Both the position numbers and the translations under genes were made by a program. Positions 34,046 through 44,266 of a stretch of 64,000 bases of DNA are shown one piece after another. This stretch comes from Blautia sp. GTDB lineage: Bacteria > Bacillota > Clostridia > Lachnospirales > Lachnospiraceae. How positions within the stretch are numbered: position 1 is the stretch's first letter; the number at the start of each line of letters is the position of its first letter. The stretch is taken from positions 1-64,000 of the forward strand of contig JARIAR010000038.1 of the NCBI GenBank assembly GCA_029257805.1. The letters run 5' to 3'. Below the pieces are notes generated by a model. It worked only from the letters and a program-made list of their open reading frames with translations. It was not told where the DNA came from and did not search any database.

Positions 34046-35929
34046 ATGAACCAGTGTTATGGCTGTAACACATGCAAAAGTGCCGATAAACCTTTGGAAG
34101 ATTTTATTCGCTCTCTCCCTATGGAGACTTCCCATCACCGTGTAGATACGCAGAAAACTAAATGTGGATTTGGCCTTCAGGGTGTCTGTTGCCGGCTCTG
34201 CTCCAATGGTCCCTGTCGTATCACCCCTAATTCACCACGAGGAATCTGCGGTGCAAATGCAGATACTATTGTAACCCGTAATTTCCTAAGATCTGTTGCG
34301 GCAGGAAGCGGTTGCTATATCCACATTGTAGAAAACACTGCCCTTAATTTGAAAAAAACAGCGAAAAGCAAAGGCGAATTAAAAGGTTTAGAATCCTTAA
34401 ATCATCTTGCTGATATATTCGGGATCAAAGAAGACGATGATTATGTAAAAGCAGAAAAAGTAGCGGATGCTGTTTTGGCTGATTTATATAAACCAGAATA
34501 TATACAGGCTGAACTTGTAGAAAAAATCGCTTATGCCCCTCGGGTTAAACGCTGGAAAGAACTTGGTATTATGCCTGGCGGTGCAAAATCTGAAGTATTT
34601 AAAGGAGTGGTAAAATGTTCCACAAATTTAAACTCTGATCCTGTAGATATGCTTACAGACTGCCTCAAACTTGGTATTTCCACCGGTGTTTACGGCCTTA
34701 CACTTACAAATCTTTTAAATGATGTTCTGCTGGGACAGCCACAGCTCCGCCCTGCGCCAGTGGGACTTCGCGTTATTGATCCGGATTATATTAATATTAT
34801 GATCACAGGACATCAGCACACGATTTTCGTTGATCTTCAGGAAAAACTTATCTCTCCAGAAGCTGTTAAAAAAGCACAGGAGGCAGGCGCAAAAGGTTTT
34901 AAACTTGTAGGCTGTACATGTGTAGGTCAGGATCTTCAGCTTCGTGGCGCACATTATACAGAAGTGTTTGACGGACATGCAGGCAACAATTATACAAGTG
35001 AAGCAATTCTTGCAACAGGCGGAATTGATGCCGTTCTTTCTGAATTCAACTGTACCCTTCCCGGTATTGAACCAATTTGTGAAGAACTGAAAATCAAACA
35101 GATCTGTCTTGATGATGTTGCAAAAAAAGCAAACGCAGAGCTTCTTCCATATAAATTTGAGGAAAGAGAAGCGCAAACAGAAATCATCATCGATAAAATT
35201 ATAAATGCATATAAAGAACGTCGTGGCAATATCACCATGAACCTTCTTCCTGAACATGGAAACTCCAACACACTTACAGGAGTAAGCGAAGGATCTTTGA
35301 AATCTTTCCTTGGAGGAAGCTGGAAACCTTTGATTGATTTAATCGTATCCGGGGATATCAAAGGAATTGCAGGTGTCGTAGGATGTTCCAACTTAACAGC
35401 AGGAGGTCACGATGTTTTATCTGTGGAACTGACAAAGGAACTGATTTCCCGGGATATTATCGTACTCACAGCAGGATGTTCTTCAGGAGGTATTGAAAAC
35501 TGTGGACTTATGACTCCGGAAGCAGCAAAACTTGCAGGTCCAAAACTTCGTGCTGTATGCGAAAAGCTGGGAATTCCACCTGTATTAAATTTCGGTCCAT
35601 GCCTTGCCATTGGACGTCTGGAAATCGTGGCTACCGAAATCGCAGCTGAACTTGGCGTTGATCTTCCGCAGCTTCCTCTTGTTCTTTCTGCTGCACAGTG
35701 GCTAGAAGAACAGGCGATTGCAGATGGCTGTTTCGGTCTTTCTCTCGGACTTCCTCTCCATCTCGGTCTCCCGCCATTTATAACAGGAAGCCCGGTTGCT
35801 GTAAAAGTCCTTACAGAGGATATGAAAGAACTTACAGGAGGACAGGTCATCATCAATCCTGATGCAAAGGCTTCTGCAGATATCCTGGAAAAGATTATTG
35901 AAGAAAAACGTACCGGATTACATATCTAG
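34046..35929 (+). CDS. cooS: Anaerobic (Ni-Fe) carbon monoxide dehydrogenase catalytic subunit, divergent
   Basis: A 627-residue monofunctional CODH expected to interconvert CO and CO2 with electrons passed to CooF. N-terminal cysteines match the D- and B-cluster ligands (C40, C48, C49, C52, C57, C68). Candidate C-cluster ligands are H256, C292, C336, C447, C478 and C519. Compared from memory with C. hydrogenoformans CODH-II, two catalytic features differ. The AAGxxxHSDH proton-path motif reads AAGSGCYIHI (Tyr91 in place of the first His), and the HEKA lysine (Lys563) is Gln556 in LEEQAIADG. No acetyl-CoA synthase genes are adjacent. First gene of a three-gene operon with CooF and a flavoprotein. 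Confidence 0.93.
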   Translation: MNQCYGCNTCKSADKPLEDFIRSLPMETSHHRVDTQKTKCGFGLQGVCCRLCSNGPCRITPNSPRGICGANADTIVTRNFLRSVAAGSGCYIHIVENTALNLKKTAKSKGELKGLESLNHLADIFGIKEDDDYVKAEKVADAVLADLYKPEYIQAELVEKIAYAPRVKRWKELGIMPGGAKSEVFKGVVKCSTNLNSDPVDMLTDCLKLGISTGVYGLTLTNLLNDVLLGQPQLRPAPVGLRVIDPDYINIMITGHQHTIFVDLQEKLISPEAVKKAQEAGAKGFKLVGCTCVGQDLQLRGAHYTEVFDGHAGNNYTSEAILATGGIDAVLSEFNCTLPGIEPICEELKIKQICLDDVAKKANAELLPYKFEEREAQTEIIIDKIINAYKERRGNITMNLLPEHGNSNTLTGVSEGSLKSFLGGSWKPLIDLIVSGDIKGIAGVVGCSNLTAGGHDVLSVELTKELISRDIIVLTAGCSSGGIENCGLMTPEAAKLAGPKLRAVCEKLGIPPVLNFGPCLAIGRLEIVATEIAAELGVDLPQLPLVLSAAQWLEEQAIADGCFGLSLGLPLHLGLPPFITGSPVAVKVLTEDMKELTGGQVIINPDAKASADILEKIIEEKRTGLHI

Positions 35930-35940
35930 GAGGTGAAGAT

Positions 35941-36393
35941 ATGAGACGTATTTTCATTGATGCCGATAAATGTGACGGCTGCAAAAACTGTATGATTGCC
36001 TGCATGCAGGCACACCGCACTGATAAGGGAAATGTATATTCTCTGGATCTTACAGATAAGCGCAATGAATCCCGCAATCATATTGTCTGTTCTTCCGACG
36101 GAAAATACAAACCTGTATTTTGCCGTCATTGTGAACAGCCAGAATGTGTTATGTCATGTATGAGCGGCGCCCTCACAAAAGATCCTGCAAGCGGTCACGT
36201 TCTTTACAATGAAAAAAAATGCGGTTCCTGCTTTATGTGTGTTATGAACTGTCCATACGGCGTTTTAAAAGCAGATACTGCCACACATACAAAAGTAATG
36301 AAATGCGATTTTTGTATGGATGACCCAGAAGGTCCAAGTTGTGTCCGTGCCTGTCCCAAAAAAGCCATTTATATCGAGGAGGTAGAAATATGA
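35941..36393 (+). CDS. cooF: CooF-like polyferredoxin
   Basis: A 150-residue electron-transfer protein with four [4Fe-4S] cysteine sets: CDGCKNCMIAC (about residue 11), CRHCEQPECVMSC, CGSCFMCVMNCP and CDFCMDDPEGPSCVRACP. This is the CooF/HycB/DmsB iron-sulfur subunit pattern. It should carry electrons between the CODH upstream (11-base gap) and the flavoprotein downstream, whose ATG overlaps its TGA. ATG 35941 follows GGAGGTG. Confidence 0.92.
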   Translation: MRRIFIDADKCDGCKNCMIACMQAHRTDKGNVYSLDLTDKRNESRNHIVCSSDGKYKPVFCRHCEQPECVMSCMSGALTKDPASGHVLYNEKKCGSCFMCVMNCPYGVLKADTATHTKVMKCDFCMDDPEGPSCVRACPKKAIYIEEVEI

Positions 36394-37610
36394 AGCATGT
36401 CATTATCGGAGCAGGAGCAGCCGGAATCCAGGCAGCAAAAACTATACGCTCCCTTTCTGCCGATGCAGAAATTCTGATGATTTCTACTGATGTACACGTT
36501 CACTCACGCTGTATGCTACATAAATATTTAAGCTATGAACGTAATGAAAAAACATTATCCTTTGTTCCAGATGACTTTTTTGAAAAAAACAATATTTCCT
36601 GGGTCAAAAACGAAACCGTAGTCTCCATAGACACCGAGCACTCTCTGCTCACATTAAAAAATGATCAGAGCATCCCCTATGACAGACTTCTGATTGCTAC
36701 GGGGGCACATAGTTTTATCCCGCCAATCGGTCAATTTCGAGAAGCTACAAATGTATTTGGACTTCGAGATTTAAGTGACGCCCAGCAAATCCGTACTCTG
36801 GCAGATCAGGCAAATAACATTCTCATTGTGGGATCCGGACTTGTAGGCATGGATGCAGCCTACGCATTTCTAGAACAAGGCAAATCTGTTACCGTTGTAG
36901 AAATGGCAGAACGCATTCTGCCTCTCCAGTTGGATGAAATTGCCGGAAATGTTTATCGGAAAAAATTTGAAGCACATGGATGCCGTTTCCTTTTGGGAAA
37001 AAAGGCTTCTGAAACCATTATGAATGAAAAAGGAGCTATTGAAACGGTTATTCTCGATGATGGAACAGAGATTTCCTGCGACCTTGTTATTGTTGCCGCC
37101 GGAGTACGCCCTGCTATTGAATGCGTACAGGAAAGTAACATACAAGCAGAACGTTTTATAGAAGTAAATAATCACATGGAAACAAACGTCCGCCACGTTT
37201 ATGCTGCCGGTGATGTTGCCGGTCTTTCCGGAATATGGCCAAACGCTATGAAACAAGGAGAAACGGCTGCATTTAACATGTGCGGAATAGAAAAAGAATA
37301 CACCGATCTTTATGCAATGAAAAACACCATGAATTTTTACGGCATCACCACTCTTTCTTTAGGACGCGGGATTCCCGAAAAAGATGATCAAGTAATAATC
37401 CAGCATGACTCAAAAGGCTATAGACGGGCTATTTTAAGAAATGGAAAATTAGACAGCATCCTCATACAGGGGGAAATCGATTATAGCGGTATTTATCAGT
37501 ATCTTATTAAAAATGAAATTGATTTATCTGAAATAGAAACTGATATTTTTCATTTATCTTTTGCCGATTTTTATAAAATAGATAAAAACGGACAATATTA
37601 TTACCATTAA
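36390..37610 (+). CDS. FAD/NAD(P)-dependent oxidoreductase (NADH oxidase/FNOR type)
   Basis: A 406-residue flavoprotein. It has an N-terminal FAD motif (HVIIGAGAAGIQAAKTI), TIRSLSADAEILMISTD, the ATGAHSFIPP loop, an NAD(P)-binding motif ILIVGSGLVGMDAAYAF and the second FAD motif VYAAGDVAG. The C-terminal domain is short. An earlier ATG (36339) is out of line with the family, while ATG 36390 overlaps the cooF stop and has GGAGG, indicating translational coupling. In related operons this partner is thought to couple CODH electrons to NAD(P)H or to oxidative-stress defence; that role is inference. Confidence 0.9.
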   Translation: MKHVIIGAGAAGIQAAKTIRSLSADAEILMISTDVHVHSRCMLHKYLSYERNEKTLSFVPDDFFEKNNISWVKNETVVSIDTEHSLLTLKNDQSIPYDRLLIATGAHSFIPPIGQFREATNVFGLRDLSDAQQIRTLADQANNILIVGSGLVGMDAAYAFLEQGKSVTVVEMAERILPLQLDEIAGNVYRKKFEAHGCRFLLGKKASETIMNEKGAIETVILDDGTEISCDLVIVAAGVRPAIECVQESNIQAERFIEVNNHMETNVRHVYAAGDVAGLSGIWPNAMKQGETAAFNMCGIEKEYTDLYAMKNTMNFYGITTLSLGRGIPEKDDQVIIQHDSKGYRRAILRNGKLDSILIQGEIDYSGIYQYLIKNEIDLSEIETDIFHLSFADFYKIDKNGQYYYH

Positions 37611-37649
37611 AAAAAACGGGCTCTGATCGTATCAGAGTCCGCTTTTTTT
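37609..37649. terminator. Bidirectional terminator between the flavoprotein and MATE genes
   Basis: CGGGCTCTGAT and ATCAGAGTCCG form an 11-base stem with a 3-base loop, with six A residues on one side and seven T residues on the other, so it can end both convergent transcripts. The right part overlaps the last codons of the MATE gene. Confidence 0.9.
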
Positions 37650-38972
37650 GGGGAATTTTTTAAAATAATAAATCAAAAATAAGACTGCTGTAATTCCCCA
37701 GGAAACCGGATAACTGAGCATGATCGTTTCAATTCCCGGCGCAGTAGGAAGCACCACAAACATCCAGATCATACGCAAAACGCAAACGCCTCCGCATGTA
37801 AGAATCATAGGAACCAATACCTTTCCTGCCCCACGAAGAGCACCTGAGAGCATTCCGATCATTACGTACATAAAGTATGAAGGCAACAAAAAACGCATCA
37901 TATATACACCAAGTTTTACAACCTCCGTATCTGTTGTAAATAAGCGATAAATCTGATCTGCAAAAACATACAAAAATCCGCTTAATACAAAAGCAGAACC
38001 ATAGGCCATTCCCATACAAACCCGGACACTTTTTCGCATACGGTCCGTTCTTCCGGCACCATAATTTTGCCCTACAAAAGTAGTAATAGAAATTTCAAAA
38101 GCATTAATCACCATCCAAAAAACCGCATCAATCTTTCCATATGTGCCCCATGCTGCAACGGTATCTGTCCCCAGCTTATTTACAAAAATCTGAATTACAA
38201 GATTTGCAATGTTATACATTACCGATTCCAATCCTGCCGGAATTCCAATTCTCAAAATGGAATGAAGCGCAACTCCATGCATTCTAATTTTATTTAACTG
38301 AAGCTGATAAATTTCACTGCTTTTTAACAATAATATACTTACAAGCAAAGCACTTACTGCCTGAGAAATTACAGTGGCAATGGCTACACCTGCAACACCC
38401 ATATGAACTTTTACAACCAAAATAATATCAAGAACAATATTCAATGCACAGGTCACTATAAGAACATATAAGGGGCGTTTAGAATCTCCTACGGCTCTTA
38501 AAACCGCAGATCCCATATTATAGATAAGATTAAAGATCATTCCGCCGAAATAAACATATAAGTAAATTCTTGAATTTTCCAGAATTTCTTTTGGAGTTTC
38601 CATTAAACGCAGAACCGGATTTGTAACTGCTATTCCCAGTACCCCTATTACAATTCCGGCAATAATAGAAAAAGCATAGGCAGTATGCAATGTATACCGA
38701 AGATTTTTCTTATCTTTTGCCCCATAAAACTGAGCAATCACTACAGAAGCTCCTGACGAAAGCCCCACAAAAAAACCGACGATCAGATTTACAATCTGAT
38801 TGACGGACCCTCCTACTGCAGCTAATGCTTCTTTTCCCACAAAACGCCCAACTACAATTGTATCTGCTGTATTATAAATCTGCTGAAAAAATGTTCCGAA
38901 TACAATCGGAAAGAAAAATAATAAAAGCTGTTTCCAGATCACCCCTTCTGTAATCTGATTTTTCTCTTTCAT
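37632..38972 (-). CDS. MATE-family efflux transporter
   Basis: A 446-residue membrane protein with 12 spans arranged as two homologous halves. It has the MATE hallmarks IVFGTFFQQIYNTADTIVVGRFVGKEALAAVG in the first helix pair and FGGMIFNLIYNMGSAVLRAVGDSKRPL. It probably exports drugs or metabolites using a sodium or proton gradient. Monocistronic: the rpmF terminator lies upstream and the shared hairpin downstream. Substrate is not predictable. Confidence 0.92.
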   Translation of the reverse strand: MKEKNQITEGVIWKQLLLFFFPIVFGTFFQQIYNTADTIVVGRFVGKEALAAVGGSVNQIVNLIVGFFVGLSSGASVVIAQFYGAKDKKNLRYTLHTAYAFSIIAGIVIGVLGIAVTNPVLRLMETPKEILENSRIYLYVYFGGMIFNLIYNMGSAVLRAVGDSKRPLYVLIVTCALNIVLDIILVVKVHMGVAGVAIATVISQAVSALLVSILLLKSSEIYQLQLNKIRMHGVALHSILRIGIPAGLESVMYNIANLVIQIFVNKLGTDTVAAWGTYGKIDAVFWMVINAFEISITTFVGQNYGAGRTDRMRKSVRVCMGMAYGSAFVLSGFLYVFADQIYRLFTTDTEVVKLGVYMMRFLLPSYFMYVMIGMLSGALRGAGKVLVPMILTCGGVCVLRMIWMFVVLPTAPGIETIMLSYPVSWGITAVLFLIYYFKKFPKKSGL

Positions 38973-39016
38973 ACGTCACCTCAGTTATCGTAATAGTAAA
39001 AATCATAATATACCTA

Positions 39017-39060
39017 AAAGAAGCCGCCGGGCAGATACATAATCTGACTCGACGGCTCTT
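39017..39060 (-). terminator. Terminator of the yceD-rpmF operon
   Basis: Minus-strand GCCGTCGAGTCAGAT pairs with ATCTGCCCGGCGGC (near-complete 14-base stem) and is followed by TTCTTTT, ten bases after the rpmF stop codon. Confidence 0.8.
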
Positions 39061-39069
39061 AAACTCTCA

Positions 39070-39252
39070 TTAGTCTTCTACTTTAATGATTTCTTTTTTG
39101 TTATAGCTTCCGCATTCCTTGCATACTCTGTGAGGCATCATAAGAGCACCACATTTGCTGCATTTTACTAAGTTCGGAGCAGTCATTTTCCAGTTTGCTC
39201 TTCTCTTATCACGTCTAGCTTTAGATGTTTTATTCTTTGGACAGATGGACAT
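39070..39252 (-). CDS. rpmF: 50S ribosomal protein bL32
   Basis: A 60-residue ribosomal protein with the typical start MSICPKNKTSKARRDKRRANWKM and a zinc ribbon (CSKCGALMMPHRVCKECG). The zinc cysteines are all present, so this is the C+ form. It starts 3 bases after the YceD/DUF177 stop, and the pair is a conserved two-gene unit. Confidence 0.98.
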   Translation of the reverse strand: MSICPKNKTSKARRDKRRANWKMTAPNLVKCSKCGALMMPHRVCKECGSYNKKEIIKVED

Positions 39253-39255
39253 ATG

Positions 39256-39783
39256 TTACACCTCCTTAAATTTACTAAATATATCACTGATGGCTGCCAT
39301 ACGCGGATCTTTTGGCTCTTCTGTGCATCCACAGGAACCTTTATTCAAATTCTTCCCGCACTGACTGCATATACCCTTACAATCTTCTTTACATAAGACT
39401 TTCAAAGGCCAGTTCATCAGCACCTCAAAATAGACCAATTGGTCCACATCCAGGTCCATACCTGTGAGATAGACATTCTCATCCAAATCATTCACCCGTT
39501 CTTCATCAGTCTGCTTCATGTCAACTTTCCTTTTAAATTCCAAAGGAATCTCTACGGAAACATCCTCCAGACATCTGTCACAGGGAATTTCTACGGTAAT
39601 GCCTCCCGTCCCCACAAGCTCAAGAACCTTGTTTCCTGTGTTGGTAATGGTAAGTTCTAACGGCTTCTTTTCCAGAATCCGAAAGTCTCCCAACTGGAAG
39701 GTGATGGAATCCATCTCAAGCGGCGCAGTTATCTGCACACATTTTCCCTCACAAGATGAAATATCTGATAAATGTATCTGCAT
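39256..39783 (-). CDS. YceD/DUF177-family protein
   Basis: A 175-residue protein of the DUF177 family, a role in large-ribosomal-subunit or 23S rRNA maturation being suggested for the family. The C-terminal part has the cysteine-rich signature CKEDCKGICSQCGKNLNKGSCGC (about residues 132-154), probably metal-binding, and VYLTGMDLDVDQLVYFEVLMNWPLKVLC before it. It is always adjacent to rpmF in Firmicutes, as here, and is preceded by a consensus promoter. Confidence 0.93.
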   Translation of the reverse strand: MQIHLSDISSCEGKCVQITAPLEMDSITFQLGDFRILEKKPLELTITNTGNKVLELVGTGGITVEIPCDRCLEDVSVEIPLEFKRKVDMKQTDEERVNDLDENVYLTGMDLDVDQLVYFEVLMNWPLKVLCKEDCKGICSQCGKNLNKGSCGCTEEPKDPRMAAISDIFSKFKEV

Positions 39784-39809
39784 ATTAATCTCCTATCCAC
39801 ACTCAATCA

Positions 39810-39838
39810 ATTATACATACAGCTTTGGAATTTGTCAA
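39810..39838 (-). promoter_or_regulatory. Consensus promoter of yceD-rpmF
   Basis: TTGACA and TATAAT with exactly 17 bases between them on the minus strand, 27 bases before ATG 39783. A perfect SigA promoter suits ribosomal protein expression. Confidence 0.85.
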
Positions 39839-39872
39839 CGATATTTTGTCTTGTTTTGAAAGAAAAAGTCTC

Positions 39873-41063
39873 TTAAACAAGTGCTACCGTCTCTCTGCAA
39901 ATAGCCAGCTCTTCATTTGTCGGAATTACTGCAACTTTTACTTTAGAATCCGGAGTAGAAATTACAATTTCTTCTCCACGTACATTATTTGCTTCTTTAT
40001 CCAGTGTTACACCAAGATAGCCAAGATAGCTTACAATTTTTTCACGTACAGGGATTGCGTTTTCACCAATTCCAGCTGTGAATACAATCGCATCTACACC
40101 ATTCATAGCTGCAACATAACCACCTACAAATTTTGCAATTCCATAACAAAGAACTTCAATCGCATTTGCTGCATCTTCATTTCCATTCTGGGATGCTTCA
40201 TTTAAGTCACGGAAATCACTGGACAGACCACCGGATAATCCAAGAAGACCGGATTTCTTGTTAAGAACATTCATAATGCCTGCAATATCCAGATTCTCTT
40301 TTTTAGCAATATATTCCATAATAGCCGGATCGATATTTCCGGAACGTGTTCCCATCACAACGCCTTCCAGAGGAGTCAGACCCATTGTTGTATCAATACA
40401 CTTGCCATTTACAACCGCACTGATAGAAGATCCGTTTCCAAGATGGCATACGATCACTTTTGAATTTTCTTTGTCAAGTCCAAGGAAATCTACGGCACGT
40501 TTTGAAACAAAACTGTGAGAAGTTCCGTGGAAACCATATCTTCTTACTTTGTAATTTTTATAATATTCAATAGGAAGACCATACAGATATGCTTTTGCAG
40601 GCATTGTCTGATGGAATGCTGTATCAAATACACCAACCTGCGGTACGCCCGGCATAAGTTCTGCACAAACGCGAATACCGATTAAGTTTGCAGGATTATG
40701 AAGCGGCGCAAGGTCATTGCACTCTTCTACTGCTTTAATCATTTCATCTGTAATTACAGCAGAAGAAGCAAATTTCTCACCACCATGTACTACACGGTGT
40801 CCAATTGCATTTACTTCTTTCAGGCTCTTGATCGCACCTGTTTTTTCATTTGTCAGAGCATCCAGAACCATCTGGATTGCTTCTTTATGTGTAGGCATTG
40901 GAGCCTCTGTGATTTCTTTATCACTATCTGCTTTCTGATATACCAGTCTTCCGTCAATACCAATTCTTTCGCAAAGTCCTTTTGCTAAAACTGCTTCTGT
41001 TTCGGAATCAATTAACTGATATTTTAAAGAAGAACTTCCACAATTGATTACCAATACATTCAT
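39873..41063 (-). CDS. ackA: Acetate kinase
   Basis: A 396-residue ASKHA-fold kinase converting acetyl-phosphate and ADP to acetate and ATP. It shows NCGSSSLKYQLI at the start, GHRVVHGGEKF, FDTAFHQTMP, RRYGFHGTSHSFV and CHLGNGSSISAV, then FTAGIGENA. It is the second gene of the pta-ackA operon, 41 bases after pta, and provides substrate-level ATP in acetate formation. I saw no strong hairpin between it and the yceD promoter. Confidence 0.98.
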   Translation of the reverse strand: MNVLVINCGSSSLKYQLIDSETEAVLAKGLCERIGIDGRLVYQKADSDKEITEAPMPTHKEAIQMVLDALTNEKTGAIKSLKEVNAIGHRVVHGGEKFASSAVITDEMIKAVEECNDLAPLHNPANLIGIRVCAELMPGVPQVGVFDTAFHQTMPAKAYLYGLPIEYYKNYKVRRYGFHGTSHSFVSKRAVDFLGLDKENSKVIVCHLGNGSSISAVVNGKCIDTTMGLTPLEGVVMGTRSGNIDPAIMEYIAKKENLDIAGIMNVLNKKSGLLGLSGGLSSDFRDLNEASQNGNEDAANAIEVLCYGIAKFVGGYVAAMNGVDAIVFTAGIGENAIPVREKIVSYLGYLGVTLDKEANNVRGEEIVISTPDSKVKVAVIPTNEELAICRETVALV

Positions 41064-41104
41064 GATTTTACTCTCCTATCATTTTAATTATTTAATGATA
41101 CTTC

Positions 41105-42130
<1,026 letters not shown>

Positions 42131-42138
42131 CTATATCA

Positions 42139-42169
42139 GACCTTTCGGTCATAATGATACCCTTTCGGG
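42139..42169 (-). promoter_or_regulatory. Two tandem small hairpins with GAAA loops in the pta leader
   Basis: CCCGAAAGGG (42169-42160) and GACCGAAAGGTC (42150-42139) are two short hairpins with GAAA tetraloops closed by C-G, nine bases apart, between the promoter and the pta ribosome binding site. They could stabilise the mRNA 5' end or bind a regulator; function unknown. Confidence 0.45.
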
Positions 42170-42189
42170 CAGCATACATAGCTATGAGT

Positions 42190-42218
42190 ATTATACCTCT
42201 ACAAGCCTTGTATTTCAA
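42190..42218 (-). promoter_or_regulatory. Promoter of pta-ackA
   Basis: TTGAAA and TATAAT with a 17-base spacer on the minus strand. It shares the short divergent region with the plus-strand tmcAL gene. Confidence 0.75.
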
Positions 42219-42271
42219 GCGTCTGAATGGTAGAATATGACACAAGAAAGTATTTTTTGAGGTGCAATCAT

Positions 42272-43489
42272 ATGAAAATCGCTGGAATCATAGCCGAATA
42301 TAACCCTTTTCACAACGGACATCTTTATCAATTGAAATATACAAGAGAAATTCTCCATGCAGATTACATCATTGTTGCCATGAGCGGTGATTATGTACAG
42401 CGGGGAACTCCTGCTCTTTTGCCGAAGCATACACGAGCAGAAATGGCCCTTCGCTGCGGCGCTGATCTTATACTGGAGCTGCCCCCTTCCTTTTCAAGTG
42501 CAAGTGCGGAATTTTTTGCAAAAGGAGGCGTTCAGCTTCTTGATTGCCTTCATGTAGTAGATATTCTCTGCTTTGGAAGTGAATGCGGCTCTGTTTCTCC
42601 CCTGCTGGAACTGGCTGAACTTCTTACAAAAGAACCAGAAGAATATCTGAAATATTTAAGATCTTTCCTTTCAGAAGGAATGTCCTTCCCGGCTGCAAGA
42701 GCCCAGGCTGTTCTTAAATATTCTCAGAATGAACACCTGCAAACAATTTTATCTTCTCCTAATAATATTTTAGGTATTGAATACTGTAAAGCCATTTTGC
42801 GTCTCAACAGTTCCATCCATCCCTGCACTTTAAAACGCCGGGGAGCCGGATACCATGACACCTCTCTTGACAGCCAGGAAAACCCTTCCGCCTCTGCAAT
42901 ACGTACCCAGCTTCTGTCCTCTCCGGATTCTCTTACAAAGATGAAGATTTCTATGCCCGAAGAATCTTTTTCTATTTTTGACAATGCGATCCAAGCCGGA
43001 TCTTTTATAACAGAAAGGGATTTGGATCTTCTCCTTCATTACCGACTTTTGGAAGAAACTTCAGCCTCCATGGAACATTTCCTTGATATGTCCACAGATC
43101 TGGCCAAACGTATAGAAAAACAAAAAAATAAATATGAAAATTTCTCTAGCTTTGTTACCCTTTTAAAAACAAAAGAAATCACCCAGACGAGAATACAACG
43201 AGCCCTCCTTCACCTTCTCCTAAACATAAAAGACATACCGGAAACAATTCCGTATGCCCGTGTTTTAGGATTTAAAAAAGACAGCACGCCGCTTCTTAAA
43301 GAAATCAAGAAAAAAAGTTCTATCCCTCTTGTCACCAAACTTGCCGATGCCCCGGCAGTTTTAGACAGTAACGGGATAAAACTTCTTAACGAAACCTGTT
43401 TTTCTTCTAATGTTTATCACAGCATCCTTTGTCAGAAAACAGGTTCCCCTTTTGTTCATGAATTAGAAAAACAGCTTATCATTATCTGA
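42272..43489 (+). CDS. tmcAL: tRNA(Met) cytidine acetate ligase TmcAL
   Basis: A 405-residue nucleotidyltransferase-like enzyme that acetylates C34 of elongator tRNA-Met using acetate and ATP. The N-terminal motif MKIAGIIAEYNPFHNGHLYQL holds the HxGH site, with VAMSGDYVQRGTPALLPKHTRAEMAL and ELPPSFSSASAEFFAKGGV following. An upstream ATG (42227) is out of family register; ATG 42272 follows GAGGTG. It is divergent from pta and uses acetate, so proximity to pta-ackA may be meaningful. It converges on the ABC ATPase gene with a 3-base gap. Confidence 0.93.
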   Translation: MKIAGIIAEYNPFHNGHLYQLKYTREILHADYIIVAMSGDYVQRGTPALLPKHTRAEMALRCGADLILELPPSFSSASAEFFAKGGVQLLDCLHVVDILCFGSECGSVSPLLELAELLTKEPEEYLKYLRSFLSEGMSFPAARAQAVLKYSQNEHLQTILSSPNNILGIEYCKAILRLNSSIHPCTLKRRGAGYHDTSLDSQENPSASAIRTQLLSSPDSLTKMKISMPEESFSIFDNAIQAGSFITERDLDLLLHYRLLEETSASMEHFLDMSTDLAKRIEKQKNKYENFSSFVTLLKTKEITQTRIQRALLHLLLNIKDIPETIPYARVLGFKKDSTPLLKEIKKKSSIPLVTKLADAPAVLDSNGIKLLNETCFSSNVYHSILCQKTGSPFVHELEKQLIII

Positions 43490-43492
43490 GCA

Positions 43493-44266
43493 TTAATTTC
43501 CGCATTCTATGCTGATTTCGTTAAATTTTACAAGAATGTCATCTATGGAAATGTTCTTCTTTTCCTCTCCGGTACAATCCATGACATTCTCACCCTGATG
43601 CATCATAAGGATTCTGTCACCATATTCCACGGCATATCGAAGATTATGGGTTACCATAATAGTGGTAAGCTTTTTTTCTTTTACAATCTTTCCTGTAAGA
43701 TCCATAATAATCTCTGCCGTCTTAGGATCAAGCGCTGCCGTGTGTTCATCAAGGATAAGAAATTCAATAGGAGTCATTGTAGACATGAGAAGCGCCATTG
43801 CTTGTCTTTGCCCGCCAGAGAGAGACCCTACTTTGACCTCCATTTTATCTTCCAGGCCAAGATTCAAAGGTCTTAAAAGATCTCTATAATATTCTCGCCG
43901 TTTCTTATTTACCCCTCTTTGAATTCCAAATAATTTTCCTTTGTGATCTGCAAGAGACATATTTTCAAGAATCGTCATGCCCGGACATGTCCCAAGGGCC
44001 GGGTTCTGATAGACCCTTCCTATTTTTCTATTTCGTTTATATTCTTTTTCTTCCGTAATATTTTTTCCATCAAGAATGATCTGTCCGGATTCCACAGGGA
44101 TACTTCCGCAGATGATATTCAGCATAGAAGTTTTCCCGGAACCATTACTTCCTACAACAGACACAAATTCTCCATCCTTTATGGTAAGATTATAATCATT
44201 AAAAAGACACATTTCATTTACAGTACCCGGATTGTAATATTTATATATATTTTTAAGTTCAAGCAT
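43493..44266 (-). CDS. ABC transporter ATP-binding protein (ABC_sub_bind-type importer)
   Basis: A 257-residue ATPase with GSNGSGKTSMLNIICG (Walker A), LSGGQRQAMALLMSTM (signature), FLILDEHTAALDPKTA (Walker B, with His in the usual Pro position) and TIMVTHNL (switch). It overlaps the permease gene by 8 bases and closes the three-gene importer operon under T-box control. It is related to ATPases of Trp/other amino acid importers with PF04392-type binding proteins. Confidence 0.9.
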   Translation of the reverse strand: MLELKNIYKYYNPGTVNEMCLFNDYNLTIKDGEFVSVVGSNGSGKTSMLNIICGSIPVESGQIILDGKNITEEKEYKRNRKIGRVYQNPALGTCPGMTILENMSLADHKGKLFGIQRGVNKKRREYYRDLLRPLNLGLEDKMEVKVGSLSGGQRQAMALLMSTMTPIEFLILDEHTAALDPKTAEIIMDLTGKIVKEKKLTTIMVTHNLRYAVEYGDRILMMHQGENVMDCTGEEKKNISIDDILVKFNEISIECGN

